NCBI GenBank assembly: GCA_026874595.1
Contig: CM049318.1
Span: 32,807,956-32,871,955, forward strand
Length of the DNA stretch: 64,000 bases
Direction of reading: 5' to 3'
Origin: Sipunculus nudus
Taxonomy: Eukaryota > Annelida > Sipuncula > Golfingiida > Sipunculidae
Shown here one piece after another: positions 52,929-64,000 of this stretch; the stretch's first letter is position 1, and each line of letters begins with the position of its first letter. The notes under the pieces were generated by a model. It made no database searches and was not told the origin of the DNA. It was given only the letters and a program-made list of their open reading frames with translations. A program made the translations under genes and the position numbers.

Positions 52929-53027
52929 TCATAAACCAGACGGCGCTTTATTTAAGTCCTGACTGAAGCCTATTAATCGCAGATAAACCATTGTTTGTAG
53001 GGTGTTGACTGGAGACGCTTTATTGGT
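52929..53027 (-). pseudogene. Gene 3 transmembrane exon, disrupted
   Basis: The acceptor (AAG at 53030-53028) and first codons resemble gene 2 (A-x-P-V-N), then the sequence departs. The hydrophobic helix of gene 2 is absent and the frame ends at TGA (52931-52929). If spliced after the stalk it would add about 30 residues and stop, giving a non-membrane protein. Confidence 0.55.
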
Positions 53028-53852
53028 TACAGAAACTTATATATTTCATTTCAAACATTCATCGTACTAACAAATAATTACCCTATAATATATATTATAA
53101 ACATTTATCCTTTATTAATTTTTGACTGAATGATGCTTTTTTATTGAAACAATCATATAACGTATTACCAAATATAAAGATTAAGCATAAACATATTAAA
53201 GCAATTATAATACACATACATAACCACAAACAAAAAAGTACACACATACTAGATGCAGCATGCATAAACCTATGTACTAACCAGATATATGTTATATGAA
53301 AGGATTAGATGAAAGATGCCAATATATATATGCTCTTTCATATATATGAGCACATGTATTCATACTTACATGCAGACATGCTCGTACAAAGAAGGATTTT
53401 CATAAGTCAAGAATGTGAATTTTAACTCTTTTCAGCTAATATACAACATTATGTAGAGTATACCATTTTTTAACAGGTTTTAACATAATTTTACCATCTT
53501 AGCTGCAATTTTCTGACAGTGATGTTTTTTTATATATAAATGCTTTAACACTATTAACTCGCACTCAAAATATGGCCATATCGTTACCTGCTACGTCCTT
53601 GTGTGAACAAATACGCGATAGACCTATTGCAAGAGACCCCCCACCTCCCCCATTCCAGAGTTATTCACAAAATTGTTCCTTGTATAATTGCCGAGCTATC
53701 CTGAAAATTTCTTTAAACTCCGTTGAGAACTGTTTATGCTATCATGCTAACAGAGTAACAGACAAGCAACTGTAGCTAAAAAACATAACCCCGCCGCTAG
53801 GCTTAACTGAGGTTGTTATACATATGTTTCACCATGCGAACATGAATATTAC

Positions 53853-53954
53853 CTTGATAGGAACCATTCGTTGTACGCGCGATTGCAGGGCCGTATGTCG
53901 TTGGCTAATTGTCTGAGGTTTGTTTTGCAGGGAATGTTGTTACGTAATTAAGCC
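53853..53954 (-). pseudogene. Gene 3 stalk exon, copy beta (stop codon)
   Basis: 102 nt, same length as the gene 2 stalk exon, with acceptor (AG 53956-53955) and donor GTAATA, but TAG at 53907-53905 in the required frame. Clearly more diverged from gene 2 than copy alpha. Confidence 0.8.
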
Positions 53955-54958
53955 CTATTAAACTGCAATTTTATGATTTTTATGCATAGCAGATGAAAAT
54001 AAAATGGTTACGAAATGTGTTTGCATGTAAACTGTGAATAATGTATAATTTTAAGAATATGCACGACAAGTTGGCTTTTAATACGCAATACCTGTCTCGT
54101 GGCCAAAAAAATGTTTTTATTTCCTTGTGAAAAGACAAATGTGTAACAATAATGTTTTTATAACCAAGGGCTAAACTAGCCTGCCATATCAATATATTCA
54201 GAGAATAATCCTCAAATTCCCATAAACAGGTGCTGGTGGAACAGACTCTACGATTAAAACCCATCAAGTGTTACGAAAGGAAGATTTAATGAGGAGTGTT
54301 AATACGAATAGGGCAAACTCATTGATTTCGAGTGGCCAATTTGCAAATCACATAACCTGCTAACCTGTGGTGACCTTGACCTCTTTCCTTCCCGTTGACC
54401 TCCAGTCTTTGATATTCTGTGTAGTAGGTGGGTTAGTCGACATTGAAGCTGGAAATTGTTTGGGTATATTGAATCAGGGTCAGAACGGATGGATATAAGA
54501 CAAATAATACTTGTCATAATCACGTGTGCTCAAACAATTTCACATAGGCACTGTTGTGCAAGTAACACGAAGTTATCAGACAGCAAAAAAGGATCAGTTT
54601 GATTGGAATTAACGGGACCTTTTTTTCAATGGCTCACAGCGATGCTATTTATTTTAATTTTGGCCAAAAGCCACCATTAAATCTGACAACATACATATTA
54701 TAGCTATTAGTAAATTACAGAAGGAGACCCCCCGCCCCAATATATATATATATATATTGCAATATCCTAATATCCTTTTATTCCGGGGTTATTTATACAT
54801 AGACCACCCAAACCTGAAAAAAAACTCCCTTGAGAACTTTCGAGTTATCGTGCTAACAGTTAAACGGACAAAAAGCCGTTGTCAAAAACATTACCCCCAT
54901 CGCTAGGCTTTGCGGAGGTGATTATACAAATGTTTCATTAGGCGACCATGAATATTAC

Positions 54959-55045
54959 CTTGATGCGAACCATTTGTTGTAAGCGTAATTGTTTGAACGT
55001 GGTCTGAGGTTAGCTTTGCAGGGAGTGTTGTTATGACACTCAGCC
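54959..55045 (-). CDS. Gene 3 stalk exon, copy alpha
   Basis: 87-nt 1-1 exon, acceptor AG 55047-55046, donor GTAATA at 54958. Encodes the same Thr-rich stalk as gene 2 minus five residues (V-D-G-T-T), an in-frame 15-nt deletion. Confidence 0.7.
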
Positions 55046-55824
55046 CTTTAAAAATTGCAATTTATTGAACATATATGTAAAGCAGATGAAAATAAAAGCG
55101 GTCAAGAAAGGTATTCACATGTATACTGTGAATAATTTATAATTTTAAGAACATGTACGCCACTTAAAATACCAAATATCTGTCCCCTGGCCAAAAATGA
55201 TGTGTTTCCCTTTTCTTTGAGTGTAAAAAGACAACCGTGTTACAATAAACTTTGTATTACCAAGGGCTACACAAGCCTACGATATCGATCGTTTTAGAAT
55301 AATCCTCAAATTCCTATTCCTAAAAGTGGTGGTGGAACAGACTCTACAACTGAAACAGAAATTCATGACAGGGGAAACAAATGAGGAGTGTTATTTACGA
55401 ATGAGGCAAACTCATTGATTTCGAGTAGCCAATTCGCAAATTACGTAACCTGCTGACCTTTTGTGACCTTGACCTCTTCTCTTTCCGTTGAACTCCAGTC
55501 TTTGATGTTCGTTGTAGTAAGTGGGTTGGAGAGCATTACAGCTGTAAAATGTTGTGTATACTAAAATAGGGTCAGAAAAGATGGATATAAAACAAATATT
55601 ACTTGTCACAATCACACGTGCTCAGTCAATTCCAAGCAGAGACTTTTGTGTAAGTAGCACGAGGATACCAGACAGCAAAAAAAAATCAGTCTGGAATTAT
55701 CGGGATTTTTATTTTCAATGGCTCATATCGGTGCTCTTTACTTTGGATTTGGCCATAAGCCACCATTAATTCTGACAACATACACCTTATAGATATAAGT
55801 AAATTACAGAACAAGGCCCCAATA

Positions 55825-55826
<2 letters not shown>

Positions 55827-55882
<56 letters not shown>
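55827..55882. repeat. (TA)n microsatellite
   Basis: Same relative position as 17915-17971 in gene 2. Confidence 0.95.
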
Positions 55883-55883
<1 letters not shown>

Positions 55884-56583
55884 ATGCAATATCCCAATAT
55901 CCTATTAGGAACCTGTTAATTTTAGGGTATTGCTTTTACGGCATAAGGCCTTGTATTCGGTACACACACAAACATACACTGACACACCATCACCCACATA
56001 TGATATATTTATCACATTATTCAGATGACAGCCTGGGAATCATCATCCATGATAAGAATCATATACTATTATATTACATAGGAACAAAGCACAAAAGAGA
56101 TCCTACACCATGCCTAGGAAAAATATCATATCGTTTTAGATTAGCCTGGAATAGGCGAGTCCGTTCCCCGATTAGGGCTACCTGTTGGTAGATCACGACA
56201 GTTAATTTCATGATAGAATATGTCTCAGAGGAGAAAGGATACTGATACTGAGAAAAAAGGCAAATACATTCATCCCCCATTACTTCTCGGATATCCATCC
56301 CATGTATTTAAGTATCAAAATGGGTATGGACAATTTAATGTCAACAGGGTCTCGTATTTTTGGAATTTAGTCTGTGTTTCAAATATTCTATTTTATCAGT
56401 ATCACTGCATATGAACTCTGTTTTTGGATCACAGTGAACCATATAACCACTAAATATAAGTTACGTTGACCCAGTAGATGCTGACAGAGATAAGTAATGT
56501 GGCATAGGGTGAGCATGGTAAACAAGTTCCCCTGTGTAATTATGACAACAATATTATTGAAATGTACATAAAGGGTTACATAC

Positions 56584-56733
56584 GATGTTTACAGAGATAT
56601 GCCTGAGTGTTATTGCAGTCAGCTGATATCCATTTTCCTTCTTTGTTTATCTGTAAACACCGTCCTTCCATGGGTAGTCGGCTATCTTCAGCTTCCCAGT
56701 TATCTCCAGGCAGCTCTTCTTCCGTAGAAAGAC
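56584..56733 (-). CDS. Gene 3 CTLD exon b
   Basis: 150-nt 1-1 exon, acceptor AG 56735-56734, donor GTATGT at 56583. The last 27 or so residues (from G-R-C-L-Q to L-C-K-H) are identical to gene 2. This is far closer than CTLD exon a or the WSC exons, and it sits next to the gene-2-like stalk block. Confidence 0.85.
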
Positions 56734-58164
56734 CTAATGTCATAACATCAAAGCATAAACTCTTACTAGCATATGTCATTGTGTACGGAAACGTGGGGTG
56801 CAAAGCTAATAGGTAGGTGTAACCTGTAACGACACCTTTCCATGGAGCCTCCGCATAATTAACGTGCCTGAACGCAGTTCTATTTTTTCAAGTGTTATGG
56901 ATTTGCCTTTCCTTGCAAAAAGTCAAATGTCTTAATATGCACACACTGAACAGAATTTATTTTACATTTCGTTGTAATAGCAAACAACCCCTAGAAGCAC
57001 AAAAATTTCCCGCCACGTGTTTAACTATGAAGGTATGGCATAAATTATGTCCACATATTCCCAAAGCTCTGCAAGAATCAATTTTAAATTTTAAATACTC
57101 TACTTAGCTATCCTGATGACCTTGTTTCAAAAGTTAGAGATGGGGATCTGATTTGTAAAGTAAACAGATTTGAACAACAAATACCAAGGACAGGTTATCA
57201 GAAATAGACGGTTGTCATGGTTGTGGCCAACAAATATGCCTGAAACACTTTCTGCTAACAGCAACTTCCTGTTGCTGGAATACTTGCTACTAGATTTAAT
57301 ATCATGTATGAAAATTGTAAATTAATTGTGACTAGTAACATTTGAATTTGCGTGGAGAAGGCATTTTTTAGATAAATCTTTCACGTCACTCGTTACTTTC
57401 TCATGAACTCAGATACAGTTGACAATGATAGAAAAGCTTAAATTTACACATTTTATGAAGAATTGATAATTAAGCGAAAGATACTTTATCACCCCACAGT
57501 GACTAAGCCCAAAGAGCATACGCCATATTTAGGCTTAATCACTTACTTCAGCAGTAAAATATCTAAACATGATAAAAATATGTAGAGGATCATGAAATAA
57601 AAGGTGAAACTATTAAACCCGTGTATGAAAACATGCGAAATCATAAAATTTCGTGATCAACAATATTCTAAGTACTGTAGAAACGTTTCAGAAAAAAAAA
57701 TAATTCACTATTGGATTCATTGAATTTTCCAAGCCTAGCACCTAAAAATCGTTCAAAATGATGTGAAGGCTAAAGTGTTCTCATATATTTGCCTGTCTTA
57801 AGGAAATTGGAAAAGACAATTTTGTACCGCAGGAGGTATTAGGTAAACAAATGGGGTATGTTGGAAGGAAGGATAGGAGGAAAGACGGACAGACGTGGAC
57901 TACTTTAGTAGTTACTAGTCTTACGGCGGGGAATTAAAATACGAAAAGCCTGACATACATTATGGACGCGAAAGGCGAGTCAGCTTATACTGGTAATTTC
58001 CCAGTGGCAGGAAACTTAAGGATCATGTTCCTCTCTTTCTATCTTAAGATAAGTCTTTTATTTATTTATTTTGATTGGAGTTAACCGCCTCCATTTTAAA
58101 TGCCGGCTTTACCGTGTGCATCTGCAGAATTATATTATTGTATATACACCAGTGGCAAACAGCT
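56734..58164 (-). other. Gene 3 intron between CTLD exons
   Basis: No feature recognised apart from ordinary AT-rich DNA. Confidence 0.5.
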
Positions 58165-58446
58165 CTTTTTTTTATATACTGTCGTTAACCAGGCCGGAGA
58201 AATAATGCACCCTGCAGGGCCTCCGGTCCCGTTGTGCAGTCATATCTACGAGCAATACCTGAAAGGTGCGCTAGTTGGTGAGTTAAACGCGGTCGTGAAG
58301 CGAGGCCTTCCCATTCAGCCTGCAGAGCGCTCACCCTCGGTGTGAGCCAACAGAAAAAATCTCACCTCCTCAGCTGGGATCCGAACTCACGATTTGCCAG
58401 CTTTGAGTGTGTACTCTACCCCTAATCCACAGATGCCGGTTATTTA
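58165..58446 (-). mobile_element. tRNA-derived SINE, inverted
   Basis: Minus strand starts AACCGGCATCTGTGG, then A box (TTAGGGGTAGAGTA) and B box (GTGAGTTCGGATCC), then the shared body including 'gagggtgagcgctctgcagg'. Most diverged of the four copies; target duplication not identified. Confidence 0.8.
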
Positions 58447-58845
58447 AGAATAGTTTATAATACATCATATCCAACTGTTTTCTTCCTCAACGAAAAAAAT
58501 GCCTGAAAATGTGTTAATCATGCCACTGTAATAATTGTACCCTGATATAAACCGGAAATAACAACAATTCTCAGGTCCATATCATTAGTTATGCATGATG
58601 TTCATAAGTTATACATAATCATATATGTATATATAGATGGGGGTTTGAGATGTCCCACAATGCTGAGACTTCATTAACAAGGAAACAATTGTCCAAAGTG
58701 TTCCTGCTGGATCCTTAATATCTTAAATGATCATCCTATTGCTTTTTCTTGAATCAAAACATTAAATGGGGCTATATCCCATTTTTATAGAAAAATGAAA
58801 TAAACCGTCTTTAAAAAAACAGAAAAAATATTTTAAAAAATTCAC

Positions 58846-59079
58846 CTGCGCCCCAGACCCACACTCGGCTTGTGGCTGATACCCAGGCTGGAGTATTGAT
58901 TTTAAAATTCATCGAATCAAGTTCCGATATGGTAACAGCAAATGCAAGGTGAGACACACGAGACCTGTCAAGCTGGTGGCATGTAGTCACAGCATATTCC
59001 CAGTTGGATGTATTATTCAAGGATAATAGGCATTTGTTCCCAGATTCAGTTTCAACTTCATTGCAAAAATCTTCCTTGT
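58846..59079 (-). CDS. Gene 3 CTLD exon a
   Basis: 234-nt 1-1 exon, acceptor AG 59081-59080, donor GTGAAT at 58845. Encodes K-C-L-L-S, N-W-E-Y-A-V-T-T-C, S-H-L-A-F and A-W-V-S-A-T-S-R-V-W-V-W. Same length as gene 2, clearly diverged in the middle; the core block is unchanged. Confidence 0.85.
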
Positions 59080-59319
59080 CTGAAATAATGGGAGATAATC
59101 TAAGTATCATTATTTATTCTAATATGGATTTTACAACATTTGTATTTGTGAAATACTTATTTTGTTAAAATAGTTATCATATTGCAAAGTGGCCTAAATT
59201 TTTAATGTGTACGAATATAATTTTAAATGAACCAAAACAAATTGTATTAAAGTATTTTTCATTCACCAAGTCGAAAATGTTTACTATAGCAAAATATATG
59301 GCTTCATACGGCTTCATAT

Positions 59320-59322
<3 letters not shown>

Positions 59323-59365
<43 letters not shown>
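59323..59365. repeat. (TA)n microsatellite
   Basis: Pure TA run in the intron between WSC exon 2 and CTLD exon a of gene 3. Confidence 0.95.
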
Positions 59366-59367
<2 letters not shown>

Positions 59368-60155
59368 TTATACCTAGGACACAAAGAGGATAATAATGAC
59401 TGGAACATGGAGCGCTCTGTAGCCTTAAATCAACCAGCACGACACATTGGTTTTTACTTAGCACTCCTTTTGGATGTCCAAGTGCCCACAGGTTACCAAC
59501 TGTCAGAAAAAAAGAGAACGGATTATATACAAACGCTGTTGTATAAATAACACACACAGAATGATATATATAGAAAAACATTTAAAACATGACTATCGTC
59601 CGGATCCAAAATTTATTGGGAATAATTTATTCGATTCATACAACATGCTTTTAACGCTTCCAAATACGTACATTCCCTCGGGAAAAGGCATATAATAGCG
59701 GATGTCATATCAAGAACAAGTCCATCGTATCAAAATTCAACAAATCTCGGAACTATCCATTGATGCTATAATCTCCATTATTTTAAACACAGTGAAAAAA
59801 TATTTACTTAGAAAGTATATTTACAATAGTGCACTTTAGGTTATACCCCTATAAGAAGTCCAGTTCATAGATGAATCGTTCTCATTTGGGACTGCCCAAT
59901 CAATAATAATCAGCAACATCAATTTCAGACTTTACATATGCCAAATTCACACAATTGACACCAAACCATCTGAAAATTTGATAGGTGAATCCTTTTATAT
60001 ATAACATATTACAGAACAGGAAAAACTATTCTGAGATGCACAAGGCTGTACAACATTAAGGATTTACATCTAAAACAGAAATAAGTAGACACAGTTGACT
60101 GCGTCTAGATCATTTAACTGAACTTTCAAAAATGTCGATCCATTCTTAAACTTAC
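59366..60155 (-). other. Gene 3 intron downstream of WSC exon 2
   Basis: Contains 59400-59520, a diverged counterpart of 250-340 in copy A ('gcacgacacattgg', 'aagtgcccacaggttacc'), confirming that intron homology extends beyond exons. Confidence 0.55.
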
Positions 60156-60324
60156 TGTATGACCCTTCAACATTATAGACAGAAATTATGTTGTCGTTAT
60201 CCTGAGCGCAAAGGTAGGCAGAATTACAATAGTCGCTCGTACACTGGTTAGAATTCTCGTATGTAGCAAAGCCGTAGCCACAGCAACATTTTTCTCTCCT
60301 TGACGTTGGCAAAATCCATCCCCA
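60156..60324 (-). CDS. Gene 3 WSC exon 2
   Basis: 169 nt, phase 0 in, 1 out; acceptor AG 60326-60325, donor GTAAGT at 60155. Encodes C-C-C-G-Y-G-F-A-T, further cysteines and I-I-S-V-Y-N-V, the WSC closing signature. Longer than in genes 1 and 2 by 21 nt. Confidence 0.8.
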
Positions 60325-60802
60325 CTTGATGACACAAAAAGCATATTGTACCAATGGATTACTTACACTTACGTATGTGTATCTGTGTGTGTGCGTGTGC
60401 GGAAAAGCCGACGAACTGTTATCTCAATAATTAAGATTACATATAAACAAAAGCATGTGTTGTTTCACCAGGAGCCATGCATGATATGTCCTTTCAGGAT
60501 CCATAACGTCAGTTAACAGGGTAATTTTTTTAGGTTATGCATTCATTATCTAAAGCTATATCTTCAAATTATTTAAATTTTTTAATAGTTTTAATTGCGT
60601 GCATCTCAACTTAAACGCGAAATCATTAGGCAAACACAGCTGCATGAAAACAAAGGGTGTGTTTTTCCATAAATTAAAAAAATAAATAAATTAATTCCAT
60701 AAATGCATACAATCAATTACTTATATTAATAATTTGTTAATAAATTTCCTCAGCTAAAAAAGTAAACTTGCGGCTAAAAAAGTAGTCGTTTTCTCCACTC
60801 AC

Positions 60803-60960
60803 CCACTTTCCCAAAGAATAAAATTTGAATCCACGACAATGATCTCGACACTGCTTTGCTTTATTCACCCACTTGCATTTTTCCGGTAGTAATACACTTC
60901 CCCCTTGTGACTTTGAGGGATAACATCCTTGATAGTGTAGTGGTTTATTGTTCCTCTCTG
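60803..60960 (-). CDS. Gene 3 WSC exon 1
   Basis: 158 nt, phase 1 in, 0 out; acceptor AG 60962-60961, donor GTGAGT at 60802. Encodes Y-Q-G-C-Y-P-S, then K-C, Q-C-R-D-H-C-R-G and F-Y-S-L. Intron to WSC exon 2 is 478 bp. Confidence 0.85.
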
Positions 60961-61229
60961 CTAATGCAAATAAAGGCATTCAGAATCAAATGTACAAGCT
61001 AAAATATGATACATTAGACAGACAAGCTAATTACCTACAGATCAAAGGGCAAACTATCCTGGGAAAGTAACTTGTAAGCTATATTTGTCAGATGGTATTT
61101 GAACCTGTTAGAATGGCTATATTAGGGACTGTCTTAAATATTATTTTTTGCTCTTCGCAGATATATTTGGAGGGACGTGGGATTTGATTTACGTATTTTA
61201 AGAGAAATAAAAACTTTTCAGATACTTAC

Positions 61230-61430
61230 CGCCTATCCAATTCCAATATAATGATGTGCTTCTTCCATCAATCCAGTAGCGTTCCACATCAGCCCGATTC
61301 AATAAATCATGAACAATTTTACGTGACGCCTCGTCATTGTCTCGATACAAATGGCCGCCCTCCAATTGACAAGACGCCTTTGCATCTTTCCAATTTTTAT
61401 TGTTGTCATAAAGACACAGACCTCCGTGTC
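61230..61430 (-). CDS. Gene 3 half-CTLD exon
   Basis: 201 nt, phase 1-1, acceptor AG 61432-61431, donor GTAAGT at 61229. Encodes L-C-L-Y-D, N-W-K-D-A-K-A-S-C, G-G-H-L-Y-R, D-E-A-S and W-I-D-G-R...L-Y-W-N-W, stopping at the same point as gene 1. The following intron is only 269 bp, again leaving no room for a second half. Confidence 0.85.
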
Positions 61431-62546
61431 CTAAACCGATAAAAATCAGAATATCACACCCGGATTACACAGATCCATGTACTCTTAATATGTTTTCAGC
61501 TATTAATTGTGTTACCTATTTTTTTATTTACCATCCATTGTTTTTCTATCCAAGAACAAATTATCCTAATTAAAGTATGATATGCATTATTTATGAAGTT
61601 TGCCTTCCCATGTATGAGGTCACCTGCGCAGGTCACACAATGATGCGGACGAGGATATAGGAAAGGTCGGGAGGGTTCCTATGGAGGTGGGCATCTCAAT
61701 CCAATCCTGAAGAATCTTTATGAAAATTAAGGTTATAATGGAGAAACTCTTGAGTCTTTCAAAACATCCTGATGCAAACTCTCTTAAGTAAACACTTATT
61801 TTTCTTTTGGCAGATTTTTTTTTTTTTTGGGGGGGGGGGGGAGGGGTTTGGCTGCGCCACCTTAATCCGTCTCTGAGACATACAGATTTGTGACCTGAAG
61901 CAGTAAAGGATCTGAGGACACTCTTTCAGGATAATGCAGGCGTTACATCAGTGACACTTTTGTGTCGTTGTCCTCAGAGAATAGGAGAGCCAGCAAATTT
62001 GAAAGGCAGCATGAATGATTATAATCTCAAACTTCGTAAATCTAATGTGACCAACTCAAATAACATTTGTTACATATGATGAATGCTGGTGCACTTTGTA
62101 AAATAAGTGCCAGTACTTAGAAAGGGAAAATAATCCGATTTTAAAGACCATACACATACCACGGTTTCAACTTTCTCTTCCGGAAACTTTCTCTTTCTCT
62201 TAACAGTAGTAGTGCCCCACTTCTTTCAAACACGACAACTATGCTTTCTTATATGTATACCATACATGTAACGGGCCAATAATTAGCCAGACACATGAGT
62301 TTTTTAATTCAGTAAGTAACCCTTAAGTTAGTTAACGTATCACTGTCCACAAAAAAAAAGATTATCAGATAAAAAAGATGAGAGAGCAACATAATATTCT
62401 CAAGTATACCGGAAACGTCAAATTTGAATGCAAATAATAATACTGTTCTACTGATCTTGCATTTATGAGCGACCTAAAAGAGAAAGCTGATTCAAGTAAC
62501 AGTTTATAGCTAAGGAACTAGTAGGGCTATTGGCTTTCATTTTTTT
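61431..62546. other. Region upstream of gene 3 half-CTLD exon
   Basis: No signal-peptide exon resembling 11189-11267 found. T-rich then G-rich homopolymers at 61820-61842. Confidence 0.5.
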
Positions 62547-63899
62547 TATGCCCCCGCCACAAAGTGGCCGGGGCATATAGTTTTACCCATGTCCGTCATT
62601 CCGTCATTCCGTCATTACGAAATCAAACGGTTGTACGGACTTTTTTCGCAATGCTTGCAGATATTGGCCTGATTTTTGATGTGTTGGCAGATATGAACCA
62701 GTTACAGATCGAGTTCGCGTTTCGTCCCTGTTAACCTACTTTTGACCGTTTAACGGCTCCTAAACTTAGAAAATTTCATGAAAAATAGAAATTTTCATGA
62801 CAAATACACATGTACGGACTTTTTTTCGCAATGCCTGCAGATATTAGCCTGATTTTTTGTGTATGGCCAGATAATGACCAGTTACTGATCGAGTTCGCGT
62901 TTCGTCCCGGTTGACCTACTTTTGAACGTTTTACGCCTCTATAACTTAGAAAATTTCATGAAAAATAGAAATTTTCATGACATACACATGTACGAACTTT
63001 TTTTCGCAATGCCTGCAGATATTTGCCTGATTTTTGGTGTGTGGGCAGATATTGACCAGTTACAGATCGAGTTCGCGTTTCGTCCCAGTTGACCTACTTT
63101 GCACTGTTTTACGGCTCCTGAACATAGAAAATTTCATGTAAAATATAAATTTTCATGACAAATACACTTGTACAGACTTTTCTTCGCAATACCTGCAGAT
63201 ATTGGCCTTATTTTTGGTGTGTGTGCAGATAATGACCAGTTACAGATCGAGTTCACGTTTTGTCCCAGTTGACCGACTTTTGACCCTTTGACGGTGCTCT
63301 AACATAGAAAATTTCATAAAAATGTGCACATGTATGGACTTTTTTTCACAGTGCCTGCAGATACGGGCCTGATTTTTGGTGTGTAGGCAGATAATGACCA
63401 GTTAACGATCGAGTTCTTGTTTTGTCCCAGTTGACCTACTTTTGACTGTTTGACTGCTCCTGAACATAGAAAATTCATGAAAAATAGAAATTTTCATAAC
63501 AACGGCATATGTACTGACTTTTTTTCCCCAGTGCTTGCAGATACCACCCTGATTTTTTATGTGTGGGCAGATAATGACAGTTACAGATTGAGTTCGCGTT
63601 TCGTCCCGGTTGACCTACTTTTGATTGTTTTACGGCTCCCAAACATAGAAAATTTCATGAAAGACAGAAATTTTTATGGAAAATGCACATGTATGGACTT
63701 TTTTTCACAATGCCTGCATATACTGCATGATTTTTGGTGTTGCTTCATAATGACCCGTTACAGTTGAGTTTGCATTTTGCCCTTCTCGACCTACTTTTGA
63801 CCATACGACACCTCCTGAACTTAAAAAATGTTTCAAAATTTTACAAATGTTTCTAATTTGCCCCAGGTGGGGGCATTCGTGTCGTTCCGACACATCTAG
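62547..63899 (+). mobile_element. Helitron-like non-autonomous element with seven internal monomers
   Basis: The left end is a hairpin at 62547-62577 (TATGCCCC/GGGGCATA arms with CCAC-AAA-GTGG). Seven tandem monomers follow, with anchors '(g)tacggacttttttcgcaatg' at about 62633, 62813, 62988, 63168, 63329, 63510 and 63690 (160-180 bp apart). The right end has the hairpin GTGTCG-TTC-CGACAC (63879-63893), then AT and CTAG (63896-63899) before T. A hairpin just before CTAG followed by T is the Helitron 3' signature. No Rep/helicase gene; the structure resembles bivalve HINE/pearl elements. Confidence 0.75.
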
Positions 63900-64000
63900 T
63901 TTTTAATATAGCATGGCTTATATTAAAATTATATATGTATATATGTTTACTCACCTATGCTCATACATAAACGACCAACGACGTATATGTGAGTCAATGC

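Larger units (their letters stand above)
53560..55915. repeat. Tandem duplication of the stalk-exon region in gene 3
   Basis: Two blocks, about 53560-54780 and 54781-55915, each hold a stalk exon and the same intron motifs (the 'cctgctgacc/cctgctaacc' segment occurs at 54350 and 55445). The junction near 54770 joins 'atatccttttat' to 'tccggggtt'. The right block is very close to gene 2 16853-18000; the left block is distant. Confidence 0.85.
52929..61430 (-). pseudogene. Receptor gene 3: intact ectodomain exons, broken TM and tail
   Basis: Exons in transcript order: 61430-61230 (half-CTLD), 60960-60803 and 60324-60156 (WSC), 59079-58846 and 56733-56584 (CTLD), 55045-54959 (stalk), then a second dead stalk exon and disrupted TM and tail. 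All ectodomain exons have GT-AG sites, matching phases and an open joint frame. The signal exon was not found up to 64000; it may lie beyond the window or have been displaced by the Helitron-like insertion. Either a soluble lectin-like product or a young pseudogene; the sequence alone cannot decide. Confidence 0.7.

Noticed and set aside
61600-61660. Candidate signal exon of gene 3, because of a 'tgtatgaggtcac' match to the gene 1 first exon
   Set aside because: Only about a dozen bases match. No ATG, donor or open frame aligns around it.

Overview
The window is a stretch of AT-rich metazoan nuclear DNA. Small exons are separated by GT-AG introns full of transposons, tRNA-derived SINEs, (TA)n microsatellites and tandem-repeat elements of a kind common in molluscs. 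The C-type-lectin and WSC domains and the repeat style suggest a marine invertebrate, most likely a mollusc and perhaps a bivalve. I cannot name the species.

The only convincing host genes lie on the minus strand. They form a tandem family of receptor-like genes encoding: signal peptide, HALF of a C-type-lectin domain, a WSC domain in two exons, a complete C-type-lectin-like domain in two exons, a Thr-rich stalk, a transmembrane helix, and a cytoplasmic tail of about 227 residues with 12 tyrosines, two in ITIM-consensus context. Gene 1 (11267 down to 1015) continues past the left edge. Gene 2 (32980 to 15032) is complete apart from a deletion that removes the splice acceptor of its half-CTLD exon; its other eight exons join into a 1686-nt reading frame. 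Gene 3 (61430 to about 52000) keeps its ectodomain exons, but its transmembrane and tail exons are broken. Its signal exon was not found. A fourth, orphan signal-peptide exon with its own 5' flank lies at 44553-44631.

Layout: 1-12020 is copy A of a duplication whose near-identical copy B is 21901-33771. 12021-21900 holds the upstream flank of gene 1 and the 3' half of gene 2. 33772-41700 is the upstream flank of gene 2, invaded by a tandem-repeat element, a SINE with target-site duplication and the 3' end of a Ty3/gypsy element. 41701-43490 is a dead Tigger/pogo transposon. 44540-50900 is a diverged copy of the gene 2 upstream flank carrying the orphan signal exon and a 12-unit array containing palindromic nuclear-receptor half-sites. 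51400-61430 is gene 3, and 62547-63899 is a Helitron-like element.

Nearly all ectodomain junctions are phase 1, so modules can be lost or swapped without breaking frame. The locus shows domain loss, an orphan 5' exon, a duplicated stalk exon and graded divergence between paralogs. That is the pattern of a fast-evolving recognition-receptor cluster. Function is inferred from domains only; nothing here proves ligand or signalling.
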